From: Pseudomonas sp. MYb327
GTDB taxonomy: Bacteria; Pseudomonadota; Gammaproteobacteria; Pseudomonadales; Pseudomonadaceae
DNA length: 64,000 bases
NCBI RefSeq assembly: GCF_040438925.1
Contig: NZ_CP159258.1
Location: 1,378,001 to 1,442,000, forward strand
Direction: 5' to 3'
Shown here: piece by piece, positions 62,894 to 64,000 of the stretch
Position numbering within the stretch: position 1 is the first letter of the stretch
How the letters are laid out: every line of letters begins with the position of its first letter
The notes under the pieces: model-generated
The model's database searches: none
What the model was told of the DNA's origin: nothing
Seen by the model: the letters and a program-made list of their open reading frames with translations, nothing else
Made by a program: the position numbers and the translations under genes

Positions 62894-64000
62894 TAAATGG
62901 CTGACGCGTAATCCGGGTCGTTGGCGACCAGTACCGGCAGCGCAAACAAAAACGAACTTCCCTGGCCGGTGGCACTGGTCGCCCAGATCCGCCCGTTGTG
63001 GAAATCGATGATCGAGCGGCAGATGGAAAGCCCCATGCCCAGGCCGTTTTCCTTGGTGGTGAAGAACGGTGTGAACAGCTTCTCCAAAACCTCGGCGGGA
63101 ATGCCCGTTCCCTGGTCGGCGACTTCCAGCACGGCCTCGTTGTCCTTGACCCAGGTGCGAATGGACAGGATCCGGTCCGACGCTTTGACCGCGTCCATGG
63201 CCTGGCACGCGTTGATGATCAGGTTGATGATGACTTGCTGCAGTTGCACGCGATCGGCACTGACCTGGCCACCGAACGCGGAGAGCTCGATTTTCGGCGT
63301 GATCTTGTGATGCGCCAATTCGTGGCGGACCAGGCTCAAGGTTTCACTGACGATGTCGTTGAACGATTCGTTTTGTCGCAGCGGGTCGCTCTTGCGCGAC
63401 AGTGCCCGCACGCGGCGAGTTATCTCGCTGGCCCGATTTGAACTGGCGATGATTCTTTCCAGCGACTGGCGTGCTTCCACCAGGTCCGGCACCGGGCGGC
63501 TCAACCAATTGCGACAGGCTTCGCCACTGCTGGTGATCGCCGCCAGCGGTTGATTGACTTCATGGGCAATGGACGCCGCCAGTTCGCCCAGTGACGTCAC
63601 GCGGGTGACATGGGCCAATTGGGTTTGTGCCCGGCACAGTGCTTCTTCTGCTTCTATGTTGGCGGTGATATCCATCAACGCACCCAGGTATTCAAAACAC
63701 CCGTGTCGGGTGAAAAGCGGGGTGGCGAACAGGTGCAGATGCTTGATGCGCCCGTCGGGCATCAGCAGGCGATGCCGGACCTCGATCAGGGTTTCATGGC
63801 GCGCAGCCTTTTCGAAACCGGCCAGCAGCAGGGGCACGTCATCCGGGTGGGTGCGCGCCAGGAACAACGCCACCGTGGGCGGAGTGCCCGCCGGATATTC
63901 AAGTATCCGTGCCGCCTGATCCGACCAGGAAATTGCCCCAAGGTCGGCACGAAAACCGAAGCAAGCGGTCTGGGTCAGGCGCTGGGCACCGACCATGTAG
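62893..64000 (-). CDS. PAS-containing sensor histidine kinase, C-terminal part
   Basis: At least 369 codons; the frame continues past the window end, so the N-terminal sensor part is missing. It parallels the kinase at 58238-59692: PAS (SWSDQAARILEYPAG, THPDDVPLL, MPDGRIKHLHLFATPLF), H-box GELAASIAHEVNQPLAAI, N-box INLIINACQAM, G boxes VADQGTGIPAE and GLGMGLSICRSI. It is 148 bases upstream of the FixJ-type regulator and is probably its cognate kinase. Confidence 0.9.
   Translation of the reverse strand, partial: YMVGAQRLTQTACFGFRADLGAISWSDQAARILEYPAGTPPTVALFLARTHPDDVPLLLAGFEKAARHETLIEVRHRLLMPDGRIKHLHLFATPLFTRHGCFEYLGALMDITANIEAEEALCRAQTQLAHVTRVTSLGELAASIAHEVNQPLAAITSSGEACRNWLSRPVPDLVEARQSLERIIASSNRASEITRRVRALSRKSDPLRQNESFNDIVSETLSLVRHELAHHKITPKIELSAFGGQVSADRVQLQQVIINLIINACQAMDAVKASDRILSIRTWVKDNEAVLEVADQGTGIPAEVLEKLFTPFFTTKENGLGMGLSICRSIIDFHNGRIWATSATGQGSSFLFALPVLVANDPDYASAI

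Overview
The window looks like a chromosomal segment of a Pseudomonas species of the fluorescens group. The signs are a GC-rich coding style, dense intergenic REP/REPIN repeats of two families (one with core GTAGGAGCTGGCTTGCCAGCGA, one with core GTGGCGAGGGAGCTTGCTCC), a gcsR-gcvH-gcvP-glyA glycine module, a PpyR-like protein and many small Pseudomonas-type genes. There are no rRNA, tRNA, CRISPR, phage or intact insertion-sequence features.

Layout. 1-10.1 kb: ordinary housekeeping and stress genes (a DUF1275 protein at the edge, small unknowns, GNAT, hemerythrin, nudK, ogt, ggt, a cysteine hydrolase, a sterol-desaturase-like enzyme, an L,D-transpeptidase plus VanX-like D,D-dipeptidase pair, lipA). 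10.2-16.8 kb: a glycine-catabolism unit (glyA, gcvP, gcvH) with its probable sigma-54 activator gcsR, a strong -24/-12 promoter and a palindromic upstream site; lipA sits where sdaA and gcvT usually lie. 16.9-24.6 kb: a LysR regulator divergent from a ureohydrolase / aldehyde dehydrogenase / NCS1 permease / GMC oxidoreductase gene set, which reads like a catabolic route for a guanidino compound, followed by a GNAT. 24.8-41.9 kb: the most unusual block, a 3778-residue surface protein (LEPRILFDGA N-terminus, DUF4347, about 11 VCBS-type repeats) followed on the same strand by a TolC-like lipoprotein, two HlyD-like adaptors and a fused M50-protease/HlyD membrane protein, with no ABC ATPase. An MltF-like transglycosylase lies just upstream. 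43.8-46 kb: a solitary outer-membrane barrel and a DUF2092 operon. 46-50.4 kb: NIPSNAP, AraC and isochorismatase-like genes, lipoproteins, a cytochrome c and chaN. 50.4-52.2 kb: hemin permease and ATPase (hmuUV) without a visible hmuT or receptor. 52.5-64 kb: a stress/signalling island with catalase, a Dps-like protein lacking ferroxidase residues, a cyclic-nucleotide-gated MscS channel, a DJ-1/PfpI protein truncated beside a REP/RAYT scar, two paralogous PAS histidine kinases, two receiver-only regulators, a FixJ-type regulator, PpyR and an NDH-2-like flavoprotein.

Two candidate systems stand out. The first is the ABC-less adhesin export cluster. The second is a probable regulon in the last 10 kb: six copies of a dyad ATAC-N4-GTAT (five exact, one with a mismatch) lie upstream of catalase, both receiver-only regulators, the Dps-like gene, the NDH-2-like gene and the FixJ-type regulator. 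At the two receiver-only genes the dyad is held at an identical distance from a second shared element.
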